From assembly GCF_013778455.1 (NCBI RefSeq), contig NZ_JACEHE010000016.1:172884-236883 (forward strand): 64,000 nucleotides of DNA. The letters run 5' to 3'. The DNA is from Streptomyces himalayensis subsp. himalayensis (lineage in GTDB: Bacteria; Actinomycetota; Actinomycetes; Streptomycetales; Streptomycetaceae). A program made the translations under genes and the position numbers. The notes beneath the pieces are model-generated. The model did not search any database, was not told the DNA's origin, and saw nothing but the letters and a program-made list of their open reading frames with translations. This document shows positions 52,127 through 60,623 of this stretch, piece after piece. Position 1 is the first letter of the stretch. Every line of letters starts with the position of its first letter.

Positions 52127-52252
52127 CCCGGACCCCATGCCGAGCGACTGACCCCGATCCCATGCCGAGCGACTGACCCCGATCCCATGCCGAGCGACTG
52201 ACCCCGATCCCATGCCGAGCGACTGACCCCGACCCCATGCCGATGGCCTGAG
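52112..52252. repeat. 25-bp tandem repeat spanning the stop of the second tadE gene
   Basis: Units start at 52112, 52137, 52162, 52187, 52212 and (partial) 52237. Each full unit reads ATGCCGAGCGACTGAC plus CCCGATCCC or a near version. The first unit is the 3' end of the gene (Met-Pro-Ser-Asp-stop). Each copy is a complete five-codon mini-ORF, and the 25-bp step shifts the frame every time. Confidence 0.95.
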
Positions 52253-52286
52253 CGACAACCGAGGACGAACCGAGGAGTACGCATCC

Positions 52287-53624
52287 ATGAGCCTGCGGGC
52301 ACGCATCAACCACCCCGAGGAGAGCGGCGCACGGTCCGAGGACGGCCACCTGGTCGCCGCGTACCGCGCCAAGCTCCTCGAGGAGATCGACCTCGCGGAG
52401 ATGTCCTCGCTCGCCGCCGCCGAGCGCCGGGCCCGTCTGGAGCGCGTGCTCGGCCACATCATCAGCCGCGAGGGCCCGGTCCTGTCGACCGTCGAGCGCT
52501 CCCAGCTGATCCGCCGGGTCGTCGACGAGGCGCTCGGGCTCGGCATCCTCGAACCGCTCCTCGAGGACGCATCCATCACCGAGATCATGGTCAACGGCCC
52601 GGACGCGATCTTCGTCGAGCGGGCGGGCAAGGTGGAGCAGCTGCCGCTGCGGTTCGCCTCGCACGACCAGCTGATGCAGACCATCGAACGCATCGTCTCG
52701 ACCGTCAACCGGCGCGTGGACGAGTCGAATCCGATGGTCGACGCCCGGCTCCCGTCCGGTGAGCGTGTCAACGTCATCATCCCGCCGCTGTCCCTCACGG
52801 GCGCGACCCTGACGATCCGCCGATTCCCGCGGTCCTTCTCGCTCCGCGAGATGATCGGTCTCGGCTCGCTCGACGAGCAGATGCTCTATCTGCTCTCCGG
52901 GCTCGTCCAGGCCAAGTTCAACATCATCGTGTCGGGCGCCACCGGCACCGGTAAGACCACGCTCCTCAACGCGCTGTCCGGGCTGATCCCCGACGGCGAG
53001 CGCATCATCACCATCGAGGACTCCGCCGAGCTCCAGCTCCAGCAGTCCCATGTGATCCGCCTGGAGTCGCGCCCGCCCAACGTCGAGGGCCGCGGCAGGA
53101 TCACCATCCGCGACCTGGTGCGCAACTCGCTGCGTATGCGCCCCGACCGCATCGTGGTCGGTGAGGTCCGCGGCGGCGAGTCGCTCGACATGCTCCAGGC
53201 GATGTCCACAGGCCACGACGGTTCGCTGGCCACCGTGCACGCCAACAGTGCCGAGGACGCGCTGATGCGTCTGCAGACGCTGGCCTCCATGTCCGAGGTG
53301 GAGATCCCCTTCGTGGCGCTGCACGATCAGATCAACAGCGCCGTGGACGTCATCGTCCAGCTCACCCGGCACGCCGACGGCACCCGCAAGATCACCGAGA
53401 TCGGCGTGCTCGACAGCCACGGCAGCGACCCGTACCGCATCGTCACCGTCGCCCGTTTCCACGCCCAGCCCATGGCGGCCGACGGCCGGGTCCACGGCGA
53501 CTTCGCGTACCACCCGCTCCCGCGCCGGGTCGCGGACCGCCTGTACATGGCCGGCCAGCCCATCCCGCAGGCCTTCGGAGTCGCCGCGTCCGCCGACCAG
53601 CTCGCCACCCGAGAGGCCAGATAG
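52287..53624 (+). CDS. tadA: TadA/CpaF type II/IV secretion ATPase
   Basis: A 445-residue hexameric ATPase that powers pilus assembly. Walker A is GATGTGKTTLLNALSG (about 219-234), the Asp box TIEDSAELQL, Walker B GEVRGGESLDMLQAMSTGH and the His box GSLATVHANS. The N-terminal domain has the CpaF motif EIMVNGPDAIFVERAGK. ATG 52287 (MSLRARIN) with CGAGGAGTACG site. It is 34 bp after the repeat array at the end of the second tadE gene. Confidence 0.95.
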   Translation: MSLRARINHPEESGARSEDGHLVAAYRAKLLEEIDLAEMSSLAAAERRARLERVLGHIISREGPVLSTVERSQLIRRVVDEALGLGILEPLLEDASITEIMVNGPDAIFVERAGKVEQLPLRFASHDQLMQTIERIVSTVNRRVDESNPMVDARLPSGERVNVIIPPLSLTGATLTIRRFPRSFSLREMIGLGSLDEQMLYLLSGLVQAKFNIIVSGATGTGKTTLLNALSGLIPDGERIITIEDSAELQLQQSHVIRLESRPPNVEGRGRITIRDLVRNSLRMRPDRIVVGEVRGGESLDMLQAMSTGHDGSLATVHANSAEDALMRLQTLASMSEVEIPFVALHDQINSAVDVIVQLTRHADGTRKITEIGVLDSHGSDPYRIVTVARFHAQPMAADGRVHGDFAYHPLPRRVADRLYMAGQPIPQAFGVAASADQLATREAR

Positions 53625-53633
53625 GTACCCCCC

Positions 53634-54575
53634 ATGGACATGGACGACCTGATACTCCTGACGACGGGCGTCACGCTGCTCGCGTGCGTCCTGATCGTCC
53701 TGGGGCTGCACGCCTACGCGTCCGGCAGGGCCCAGCACGAGGCGCTCGTCGACCGGCTGTCGACCACCGGCCAGATCCCCGTTGGCCGCCGGCGCCGCTT
53801 CCGGGGCGTCGACCGCCGTATCCGCCGTACGACGTTCGGCAAGAAGCTCGAACTGAAGCTGGCCGCGACCGGCCTCGACCTGACCCCCGGTGAGTTCTTC
53901 GTCTATATGGTCGCCACCATCGCGGCCCTGTGGATCACCGGCCAGGCGATGCTCGCCGCGTTCTTCGGCCCGCTCTTCGGTCTGCTCGGCATCTACGTCG
54001 CGCTGCAGTTCCTCAACTGGCAGCGGCAGAAGCGGATCGAGAAGTTCATCAACCAGCTGCCCGAGCTGTCCCGGATCCTCGCCAACGCCACCCAGGCCGG
54101 CCTCGCGCTGCGCACCGCCCTCAGCATGGCCGCCGACGAACTCGAGGCCCCGGCCGGCGAGGAGCTCGCCAAGGTCGCCAACCAGCTCGCCGTCGGCCAC
54201 TCCATCGACGACGCCCTCGGCGAACTCACCGAACGCCTGCCCTCCCGCGAACTCGTGGTGCTGGTGACCACCCTGATCCTCTCCAACCGCGCGGGCGGCA
54301 CCGTCGTCGCGGCCCTGCGCAACCTCACCGAGACGCTGGAGGAGCGCAAGGAGACCCGCCGCGAGGTCCGCACCCAGCTGTCGCAGGTAAGCACGACCTC
54401 GTACGCGGTCCCCGTCATGGGTGTCGGCTCGCTGCTCCTCATGAACAGCGTCAAGGACGGAGCGTTGGACCGTATGACCGGCTCCACCGTCGGCCAGATC
54501 TGCGTGATCGTCGCCTTCGGGCTCTACGCGGTCGGCTTCATCCTCATCCGGCGCATGTCCCGGATCGACGTATAG
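53634..54575 (+). CDS. tadB: TadB-like inner-membrane platform protein
   Basis: A 313-residue member of the GspF/TadB family. It has an N-terminal helix (LILLTTGVTLLACVLIVLGLHAY), a central pair (FFVYMVATIAALWITGQAMLAAFFGPLFGLLGIYVALQFL), a cytosolic T2SSF domain (INQLPELSRILANATQAGLALRTALSMAADELEAPAGEEL) and two C-terminal helices. It should interact with TadA and TadC to form the platform for pilin addition. ATG 53634. Confidence 0.93.
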   Translation: MDMDDLILLTTGVTLLACVLIVLGLHAYASGRAQHEALVDRLSTTGQIPVGRRRRFRGVDRRIRRTTFGKKLELKLAATGLDLTPGEFFVYMVATIAALWITGQAMLAAFFGPLFGLLGIYVALQFLNWQRQKRIEKFINQLPELSRILANATQAGLALRTALSMAADELEAPAGEELAKVANQLAVGHSIDDALGELTERLPSRELVVLVTTLILSNRAGGTVVAALRNLTETLEERKETRREVRTQLSQVSTTSYAVPVMGVGSLLLMNSVKDGALDRMTGSTVGQICVIVAFGLYAVGFILIRRMSRIDV

Positions 54576-54586
54576 ACCTCCGGCCG

Positions 54587-54670
54587 GGACTCAGGAGCAG
54601 GGACTCAGGAGCAGGGACTCAGCAGCAGGGACTCAGGAGCAGGAACCCAGGAGCAGGGACTAAGGAGCAG
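54587..54670. repeat. 14-bp tandem repeat with Shine-Dalgarno-like core upstream of tadC
   Basis: Six units (54587, 54601, 54615, 54629, 54643, 54657) of GGACTCAGGAGCAG with small changes. Five of them contain AGGAG. The last one lies 8-13 bases before the ATG of tadC and acts as its ribosome site; the others repeat the signal upstream. Confidence 0.95.
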
Positions 54671-54674
54671 CACG

Positions 54675-55562
54675 ATGGAGATCCTTCTCGCCCTCGTGGC
54701 CGGCGCCGGCGTCTACGGCGCCTTCCACGGCATCCGCATGTACCGCGCCGACGCCAAACTGCCGGGCGACCTGGCCCTCGCCCTGGAGGTCGGCTCGACC
54801 CGCACCGGCGCCGTGGACTCGGCTGTCGACCGGCTCGGCATGCGCTACGCCCCCGCCGTCCTGCGGTGGATGGGCCCCAAGCGCGTCAACAAGGTCCGCC
54901 GCAGGATCGACCTCGCGGGCAATCCCGGCGGTCTGACCATCGACCGGTACGCGGCCCGGCGCGCGGTGTACGGCGCGCTCGGCGGCTTCGGCGGCCTGAT
55001 CATGCTCATGGAGGGCAATGTGCTGGTCGCCCTCATGCTGTTCGCCTTCGGAGTGTTCTGGACGGAGGTCGGCATCTGGTCCGCCGTCCGCATCCGCAAG
55101 GACCAGATCGAGCGGACGCTGCCGGACTTCCTCGACGTCCTCGCCGTCGTCGTCAGCGCAGGACTCGGCTTCCGCCAGGCCCTGGACCGCGTCTCCAGCC
55201 ACTACGAGGGCCCCTGGTCCGACGAACTGCGCATCACCCTGCGCCAGATGGACATGGGCATGAGCCGCCGCCAGGCCTTCGCCGAGCTGCGCAAACGCAA
55301 CGACTCCGAGCAGGTCGCCATGTTCGTCACCGCCCTCCAGCAGGGCGAGGAACTCGGCGCCCCCATCGTCGACACGCTCGTCGCCCTCGCCAACGACATG
55401 CGCCGTACGGACGCCCAGAACGCCCGCCGCAAGGCCGCCCGCGCGGTCCCCAAGGCCACCATGATGATCACGACGTTCATGGTCCCGGCCACGATGCTCC
55501 TCCTGGGCGCGGGTCTCCTCCTCGGCTCCGGCACCGACTTCGGCACCATCTCGGGCAAGTGA
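54675..55562 (+). CDS. tadC: TadC-like inner-membrane platform protein
   Basis: A 295-residue GspF-family protein. It has an N-terminal helix (EILLALVAGAGVYGAF), a central hydrophobic pair (YGALGGFGGLIMLMEGNVLVALMLFAFGVFW), a T2SSF domain (RTLPDFLDVLAVVVSAGLGFRQALDRVSSHYEGPW) and a C-terminal helix (ATMMITTFMVPATMLLLGAGLLLGS). It pairs with TadB. The ATG at 54675 is served by the last unit of a six-copy repeat. Confidence 0.93.
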   Translation: MEILLALVAGAGVYGAFHGIRMYRADAKLPGDLALALEVGSTRTGAVDSAVDRLGMRYAPAVLRWMGPKRVNKVRRRIDLAGNPGGLTIDRYAARRAVYGALGGFGGLIMLMEGNVLVALMLFAFGVFWTEVGIWSAVRIRKDQIERTLPDFLDVLAVVVSAGLGFRQALDRVSSHYEGPWSDELRITLRQMDMGMSRRQAFAELRKRNDSEQVAMFVTALQQGEELGAPIVDTLVALANDMRRTDAQNARRKAARAVPKATMMITTFMVPATMLLLGAGLLLGSGTDFGTISGK

Positions 55563-55569
55563 GGCAGCC

Positions 55570-57030
55570 ATGGCCATACGGATGCCCCAGCTGAGGGCGA
55601 GAGCCGCGACGACCGGCGCCGCCACGGACATCACCACTCCACCGGCAGGCACCTTCCTGCCTCCGCATCTGGCCGAGCAGCTCTCCCCGCGGGCGGGCGC
55701 ACAGAGCCTCGTGCGGGCCGGCGCGGCGAGCGGCGCAGGACCCACCTCGACCCTCAACATCCAGGTCAGCGCCCTGCAGGCGATGTGCCGTCAGGTCTTC
55801 GGCTTCAGGCTCGCGATGATCGCCCTCGCGTCACCGCTCGCCCTGCTCAACGCGGCACCGGGCCTCGCCGCCCAGCTGGTCGGCGCCTCCGTCCTGGTCA
55901 CCTTCATGGTCTCGTACGCCCTCTTCCGCGACTGGGAACGCTTCGGCCCGCTCCTGCTGAAACACCCCGGCCTGCTGGCCGTGGACACCCTCTTCGGCTC
56001 CCTGCTCCTCGTCGCCGCAGGTCCCGACAGCACTCTGGCCTACGTCAGCGTCTGCACGCCGATGCTCGCCGGCCTGGTGTACGGCTGGCGGGGCGCGGCC
56101 TTCTTCGCCTGCCTGCAGTCCCTCATCCTCCTCGTCGTCCACCGGAGTTCGAACGTCGAGGCGAGCATCGCCGAATCGGCGCTGATGCCCGGCTTCTGTG
56201 TGCTCATCGGCGCCGTCGGCGTGACCCTGCGCGGCCTGATGCTCCGCTTCGGAGCCGCAACGCAGGCCCTGACCGCGGTCCAGGCGCGGCTCGCGGTGAA
56301 CGAGGCGGTGGAGGGCGAACGCTCGCGCATGGCCCGGGAGATGCACGACTCGGTCGCCAAGACCCTGCACGGGCTCGCCCTTGCCGCCGACGGCCTCGCC
56401 TCCTCGGCCGACCGCATGGACCCGCTCACCGTCAAACACCAGGCCGAACTCGTCGCCCGCTCCGCCCGCCGCGCCGCCTCCGAGTCCCGCGAACTCCTCT
56501 CGGACCTGCGCCGCGAGTCGGGCCTCGACGGCGGAGTCGACGTGATCGGCGAACTCGCCGCCCGTACGGCCGACCTCGGCACGCGCACCGGCCTGCGCGC
56601 CACCTACCGCCAACTCGGCGACACCCCCGTCCCCCCGGTCCCGGGGGCAGTGGCCCGCCAGCTCCTGACGATCGCCTCAGAGGCCATGGAGAACGCCCAC
56701 CGCCACGCCCAGCCGACCTACGTGGACGTCTCCGCCGGCGTCGTGGGCGACCAACTGCGCATCAGCGTCTACGACGACGGCCGGGGCGTGCCGCCCGGCA
56801 CGACCCTCGAGGGCCTCAGACGCGCGGGCCACTTCGGCCTCGTCGGCATGGTCGAACGAGCCGCCTCCGTCGGCGCCCGCATCCGCATCGGGCGGGGCCA
56901 GGCCGCGAAGGGCACGGAGGTCCGCGTGGACATGCCGCTGGTCGCCCTGACCGCTCATCCGCCCCGGACACCGACCGCTCATCCGCATCCGACACCGACC
57001 GCGCCGGTCGCGCCGGCCGGACACCCCTGA
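55570..57030 (+). CDS. sensor histidine kinase (HisKA_3/NarX type) in the tad operon
   Basis: A 486-residue kinase. The N-terminal 65 residues are cytosolic, then about 6 membrane helices (75-230) without a large sensor loop. The HisKA_3 motif EGERSRMAREMHDSVAKTLHGLALAADG carries the phosphorylated His. The ATPase part has EAMENAHRHAQPTYVDV, YDDGRGVPPG and GHFGLVGMVERAASVGARIRIG. The last 25 residues are a His/Pro/Thr repeat tail. It starts 7 bp after tadC and should pair with the response regulator at 57136, controlling the pilus genes. Confidence 0.92.
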   Translation: MAIRMPQLRARAATTGAATDITTPPAGTFLPPHLAEQLSPRAGAQSLVRAGAASGAGPTSTLNIQVSALQAMCRQVFGFRLAMIALASPLALLNAAPGLAAQLVGASVLVTFMVSYALFRDWERFGPLLLKHPGLLAVDTLFGSLLLVAAGPDSTLAYVSVCTPMLAGLVYGWRGAAFFACLQSLILLVVHRSSNVEASIAESALMPGFCVLIGAVGVTLRGLMLRFGAATQALTAVQARLAVNEAVEGERSRMAREMHDSVAKTLHGLALAADGLASSADRMDPLTVKHQAELVARSARRAASESRELLSDLRRESGLDGGVDVIGELAARTADLGTRTGLRATYRQLGDTPVPPVPGAVARQLLTIASEAMENAHRHAQPTYVDVSAGVVGDQLRISVYDDGRGVPPGTTLEGLRRAGHFGLVGMVERAASVGARIRIGRGQAAKGTEVRVDMPLVALTAHPPRTPTAHPHPTPTAPVAPAGHP

Positions 57031-57096
57031 TCCCTTCGGAGACCCCTGATCCCTACGGACAGCCCTGACCCCTACGGACACCCCTGATCCCTACGG
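57021..57096. repeat. 19-bp tandem repeat spanning the stop of the tad histidine kinase
   Basis: Four units (57021, 57040, 57059, 57078) of ACACCCCTGATCCCTACGG with small changes. The first contains the gene's TGA (57028-57030). TGA follows at 57047, 57066 and 57085, so all three frames are covered. Confidence 0.95.
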
Positions 57097-57135
57097 AATC
57101 CGCCGCTCCCCCCACTCCCCGAGAGGAGGCCGACG

Positions 57136-58326
57136 ATGCCGGAAGCGACTCCCCACTCCGGCGGGCACGCCTACCCGCCCGCCCACGCCTCCCAGCACAC
57201 CTCGGCACACTCCGTCGCCCGCTCCGAACACACCCCGCACCAGGTGCCGATGCCTTCGGAGGCCTCGGCCCTGCCACCGGGCCTGAGCTCTTCTGAGGCC
57301 TCGGCCCCGCCGGGACTGGTTCCTTCGGGAGCCCCGGGCCTGTCCCACACCTCCAGTGGCCCGGGTCTCACGGACGGCTCCGGGAGCTTTCCGGCGCCCC
57401 CGGCCCGCCAGCCGCTCCGCGTCGTCGTCGCGGACGACAACCCCGTCGTCCGCGCAGGCCTCACCGTCCTGCTCTCCGGCCGCGACGACATCGAGGTCGT
57501 GGCGGAAGCGGCAGACGGCCGCCAGGCCTACGAGGCGGCCCAGCGCCACCGCCCCGACGTCGTCCTGCTCGACGTCCGCATGCCCGGCGTCGACGGCATC
57601 TCCGCCCTGCCGTATCTGGTGCGCATCGCCCCGGTCATGATGCTCACGTACAGCCGCGAGAGCGAGATCGTCCGCGAGGCACTGCGGCTCGGCGCCGGCG
57701 GCTATCTGGTCCACGGCGAGTTCACCGCGGACCAACTCGTCTCCGCCATAAGAGACATCAAGGAAGGCAGGGCCCACTTCACGCCTACGGCGGCGGGGGC
57801 GCTGCTCGCGCACGTACGGCAGGACCAGGGTCCGGGCGCCGGTTCGCCGTCGCTCCCCGATGGTCTTGGCAGGGCGGCGGATGCGACTGCATACGAAAAT
57901 TCTCCTACGGCAACGCCACAGCCAACTCCTCAACTCGCCGAGCAAAGCGGCTACTACCAGCAACAACCCGCCACCTCGCCCTACGGTTCGCAACAAAGCC
58001 TTTCGCAACTGCAACCAAATGTGACACAGTCGTCGTCTGGATCCTCGAGTGTGTCCCCAGGGTGGGGACGAGCGGATCAGGGCGCCCCTGACCGGGAGAG
58101 CTTCGGGTTGAGTTCGAGGGAGGCGGAGATCATGGACCTCATCACGTCCGGCATGAACAACCAGCAGATCGCCGCCACCTGCTTCATCAGCGAAAAGACC
58201 GTCAAGAACCACATCAACCGGATCTTCGCCAAGCTGCACAGCACCAGCCGCAGCGAGGCCGTGGCCAAGTGGCTCGGCACGGCGCCCGGTTCGGTCACGG
58301 GGAGAGGGGCCACGGGTCGTGGCTGA
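57136..58326 (+). CDS. NarL/LuxR-type response regulator with long linkers
   Basis: A 396-residue regulator. Residues 1-92 are an unusual Ser/Ala/Pro/His-rich extension. The receiver (about 94-210) has the acidic pair in VVVADDNPVVRAG, phospho-acceptor Asp in VVLLDVRMPG and Thr in MMLTYSRES, but the conserved Lys of the GYLxK motif is His (GGYLVHGEF). A Gln/Ser/Thr/Pro-rich linker (about 250-310), coded by unusually AT-rich DNA, precedes the LuxR HTH LSSREAEIMDLITSGMNNQQIAATCFISEKTVKNHINRIF. Probably controls the flp/tad genes. Confidence 0.9.
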   Translation: MPEATPHSGGHAYPPAHASQHTSAHSVARSEHTPHQVPMPSEASALPPGLSSSEASAPPGLVPSGAPGLSHTSSGPGLTDGSGSFPAPPARQPLRVVVADDNPVVRAGLTVLLSGRDDIEVVAEAADGRQAYEAAQRHRPDVVLLDVRMPGVDGISALPYLVRIAPVMMLTYSRESEIVREALRLGAGGYLVHGEFTADQLVSAIRDIKEGRAHFTPTAAGALLAHVRQDQGPGAGSPSLPDGLGRAADATAYENSPTATPQPTPQLAEQSGYYQQQPATSPYGSQQSLSQLQPNVTQSSSGSSSVSPGWGRADQGAPDRESFGLSSREAEIMDLITSGMNNQQIAATCFISEKTVKNHINRIFAKLHSTSRSEAVAKWLGTAPGSVTGRGATGRG

Positions 58327-58559
58327 ACGGGGGAACGGGGGGCTGGGCTCGCGGGCCCAGCGTGTGGGCGGCCGGGCCCAGAGTGCGCTTTGGGCCCGGG
58401 ATTGGGCCCTGGGGCCCTCTGGTGGGACCGGTGTTCCGGCGTACGTTTCGGGTGTCGAAAGCGAGACCGGCAAGGAGGAAGCCGGTAACGCGAGGAGCAC
58501 CACAGGGACTTACACGTCGGCCGGTCGGCGGCCGGCCGATACCGGAGGGGAACACGACC

Positions 58560-58757
58560 ATGAGCAACTGGATCAACACCACCGTCGCGTACCTGCAGAC
58601 CCGCGCCGCCCGCAACGACAAGGGTCAGACCGCGGTCGAGTACCTGGGCATCATCGCGGTAGTCGTGGCGATCGTCCTGGCGATCACGGGTACGGACATC
58701 GGCCAGTCGATCTACACCGCGATCACGGACAAGATCACCGAGGTCACCGGCGGCTGA
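58560..58757 (+). CDS. Flp-type pilin
   Basis: A 65-residue prepilin. The leader (NWINTTVAYLQTRAARNDKG) ends at the Gly before QTAVEYLGIIAVVVAIVLAIT, the class IVb site with Glu at +5 and Tyr at +6. The mature pilin is about 44 residues with one hydrophobic helix and a short tail (GQSIYTAITDKITEVTGG). ATG 58560 has GGAGGGG eight bases upstream, the best ribosome site nearby, as expected for the abundant subunit. It is separated from the response regulator gene by 230 bp, so it may have its own promoter. Confidence 0.92.
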   Translation: MSNWINTTVAYLQTRAARNDKGQTAVEYLGIIAVVVAIVLAITGTDIGQSIYTAITDKITEVTGG

Positions 58758-59365
58758 TGCGGCCCCGTAAGTACAGCGACGCAGGGCAGGTCTTCCCCAT
58801 CTACATCACGGTGGTGGCGGGCCTGCTCTTCCTCGCGTTCGCGTACCTTGCGGTCGGCCAGGCCGCGGCGACACGGAACGGCGCGCAGACGGCGGCGGAC
58901 GCCGCCGCCCTCGCGGCGGCTCAGGACCGGCGGGACCAGCTCGCGGGAAGATGGCTGGACAACCTGCTCGACCCGGGCCTCTGGCAGGACATCTTCGACG
59001 GTGACGTGGACGGGCTCGACCCCTCGTGCTGGCGGGCGCAACAGCTCGCCGACCAGAACGACGCACACGTCGTGCCGGGCGGCTGCACCCCCGAGTGGTT
59101 CCCGATGGGCTACACGGTCGAGGTCAAGACCAACGACCCCGTCGGCGAAACCATCGTCCCCGGCACGGAACAGAAGTACGCGACGGCCAAGGCCACGGCC
59201 GTGATCGAGCCGCGCTGCTCGTTCCTGCTCCCCGACGAGGACAACGGCAACAACGTGGACCTGCCGCAGCTCAACTGCAGGAACAAGAACTGGGACCTCG
59301 ACCCGGACGATCCGTCGGGTCTCCCCGGTCCCAAGGACCTCTTCGACGTCCATCTGGCCGACTGA
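58757..59365 (+). CDS. TadG-like pilus-assembly protein
   Basis: A 202-residue protein. The N-terminal GQVFPIYITVVAGLLFLAFAYLAVGQAAATRNGAQTAADAAALAAAQ is the TadG/TadE-like membrane segment and helix with the conserved Gln-Thr-Ala-Ala-Asp-Ala-Ala-Ala-Leu-Ala-Ala pattern. The exterior part has four Cys and an Asp-rich tail (DLDPDDPSGLPGP). The ATG overlaps the pilin stop (TGATG), so production is coupled to the pilin. It is shorter than proteobacterial TadG, with no vWA domain. Confidence 0.88.
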   Translation: MRPRKYSDAGQVFPIYITVVAGLLFLAFAYLAVGQAAATRNGAQTAADAAALAAAQDRRDQLAGRWLDNLLDPGLWQDIFDGDVDGLDPSCWRAQQLADQNDAHVVPGGCTPEWFPMGYTVEVKTNDPVGETIVPGTEQKYATAKATAVIEPRCSFLLPDEDNGNNVDLPQLNCRNKNWDLDPDDPSGLPGPKDLFDVHLAD

Positions 59366-59398
59366 CAAAGAGAACGACGAACAAAGGAAGCGGAACTC

Positions 59399-59971
59399 AT
59401 GAGCATTCGGTTCACTACGACGGCCCGCAGGGGGATGGCCGCAGCGGCGGTTGCGGTCAGTCTGGCCCTCGGCGTGGCCGGCTGCAGCAGCGGCGACGAC
59501 AAGGGCGGTGACACGTCGGCGTCCGCCTCCAAGGATGGGTCGAATCCGAGTGCTCAGGAAGGCCAGTCGGAGGAGCCCCTGGCCGAACTGAAGGGGCCGG
59601 ACAGCCTGCTCCTGCAGATCACCTCGGCCGAGCGGGACTCAGGCGGATTCCTCACGCTGAGCGGCAGCTTGAAGAACGACGGATCCGACACTGTCAACGT
59701 GCCTGCCCAACTCAGCGGGAACGAGACCGAGATCATCAGGAACGGCAGGTCGCTCGGGGGTGCCACCTTGGTGGACTCCAAGGAGAGGAAGCGGTACTAC
59801 GTGCTGCGCGATACGGACGGCCGCCCGCTCACGACGACCAACTTTCCGGCCATGAAGGCCGGTGAATCCGTTCCTGTCTTCATGCAGTTCCCCGCGCCGC
59901 CCGAGAGCACGACTGAAGTGACATTCCAGTTGCCGCAGTTCGCCGCCGGCACCATCAAGATCTCCGGGTGA
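59399..59971 (+). CDS. lipoprotein of the tad locus
   Basis: A 190-residue lipoprotein. The signal peptide ends in the lipobox LGVAGC (Cys29). A disordered Ser/Gly/Asp-rich linker follows, and then a beta-rich domain (LLLQITSAERDSGGFLTLSGSLKNDGSDTVNVPAQLSGNETEI) that resembles an Ig-like/DUF4352-type fold. It lies 33 bp from the TadG-like gene and 10 bp before the OmpA-domain gene. It may anchor or shape the pilus base on the outer face of the membrane; this is an inference. Confidence 0.82.
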   Translation: MSIRFTTTARRGMAAAAVAVSLALGVAGCSSGDDKGGDTSASASKDGSNPSAQEGQSEEPLAELKGPDSLLLQITSAERDSGGFLTLSGSLKNDGSDTVNVPAQLSGNETEIIRNGRSLGGATLVDSKERKRYYVLRDTDGRPLTTTNFPAMKAGESVPVFMQFPAPPESTTEVTFQLPQFAAGTIKISG

Positions 59972-59981
59972 GGCAGAGACC

Positions 59982-60623
59982 ATGACCCACACCCGAACCC
60001 AAGCCCCCCGCCTGGCGATCGTCCTCGCCGCGGCCTCCGTCATGGTCGCCACGAACGTCTTCGGCGCCGTGTCCGCCCATGCGGACGACAGCCCGAGCTA
60101 CCCGCCGGGCACCGAACCGACCGCGAGTGCGCCGGTCGAGGTCGACGCGAACGACCCCGATCTGAAGCTCGTCGACGGCGCGACCCTCGCCGACCTCAAG
60201 GTCCTGGACATCAAGTCCGTCATCGAGGACGAGGGAGGGGAGGAGCGCCGCGAGGACACCAACTCGGACGTGAAGTTCGCGCTGCAGGCCGAGGTGCTGT
60301 TCGGCAAGGACAGCGCGAAGCTCAGCAGCCGCGCGACGTCGCGGATCGCCGAGATCGCCGAGGAGATCAAGGCGCAGAACGCGAAGAAGGTCCGCGTCTT
60401 CGGCTTCACCGACAACCTGGGCTCGTCGGCCCACGGCGACGTCCTGTCCCGCCAGCGCGCGACGGCCGTGCACAACGTACTGGAAGAGGAGCTGGCGGAC
60501 TCGGGCATCACCTACGAGGTACGCGGCTACGGCGAGCAGTATCCGATCGCGGACAACTCGACGGAGACGGGCCGCAAGAAGAACCGCCGCGTCGAGGTCT
60601 CTTTCCCACGCACCGAAAGCTGA
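59982..60623 (+). CDS. secreted OmpA-family peptidoglycan-binding protein
   Basis: A 213-residue protein. It has a signal peptide to about residue 34 (AVSAHA-D), a linker and an OmpA C-terminal domain (about 95-210): LQAEVLFGKDSAKLSSRATSRIAEIAEEIK and FGFTDNLGSSAHGDVLSRQRATAVHNVLEEE, which hold the Asp and Arg that bind diaminopimelate. As the organism has no outer membrane, it should tie the pilus apparatus to peptidoglycan. It is the last gene of the tad cluster before a repeat-rich gap. Confidence 0.92.
   Translation: MTHTRTQAPRLAIVLAAASVMVATNVFGAVSAHADDSPSYPPGTEPTASAPVEVDANDPDLKLVDGATLADLKVLDIKSVIEDEGGEERREDTNSDVKFALQAEVLFGKDSAKLSSRATSRIAEIAEEIKAQNAKKVRVFGFTDNLGSSAHGDVLSRQRATAVHNVLEEELADSGITYEVRGYGEQYPIADNSTETGRKKNRRVEVSFPRTES

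Noticed and set aside
52112..52252. CRISPR array
   Set aside because: Units are directly adjacent with no spacers, and no cas gene is near. The same holds for the arrays at 54587, 57021 and 60751.
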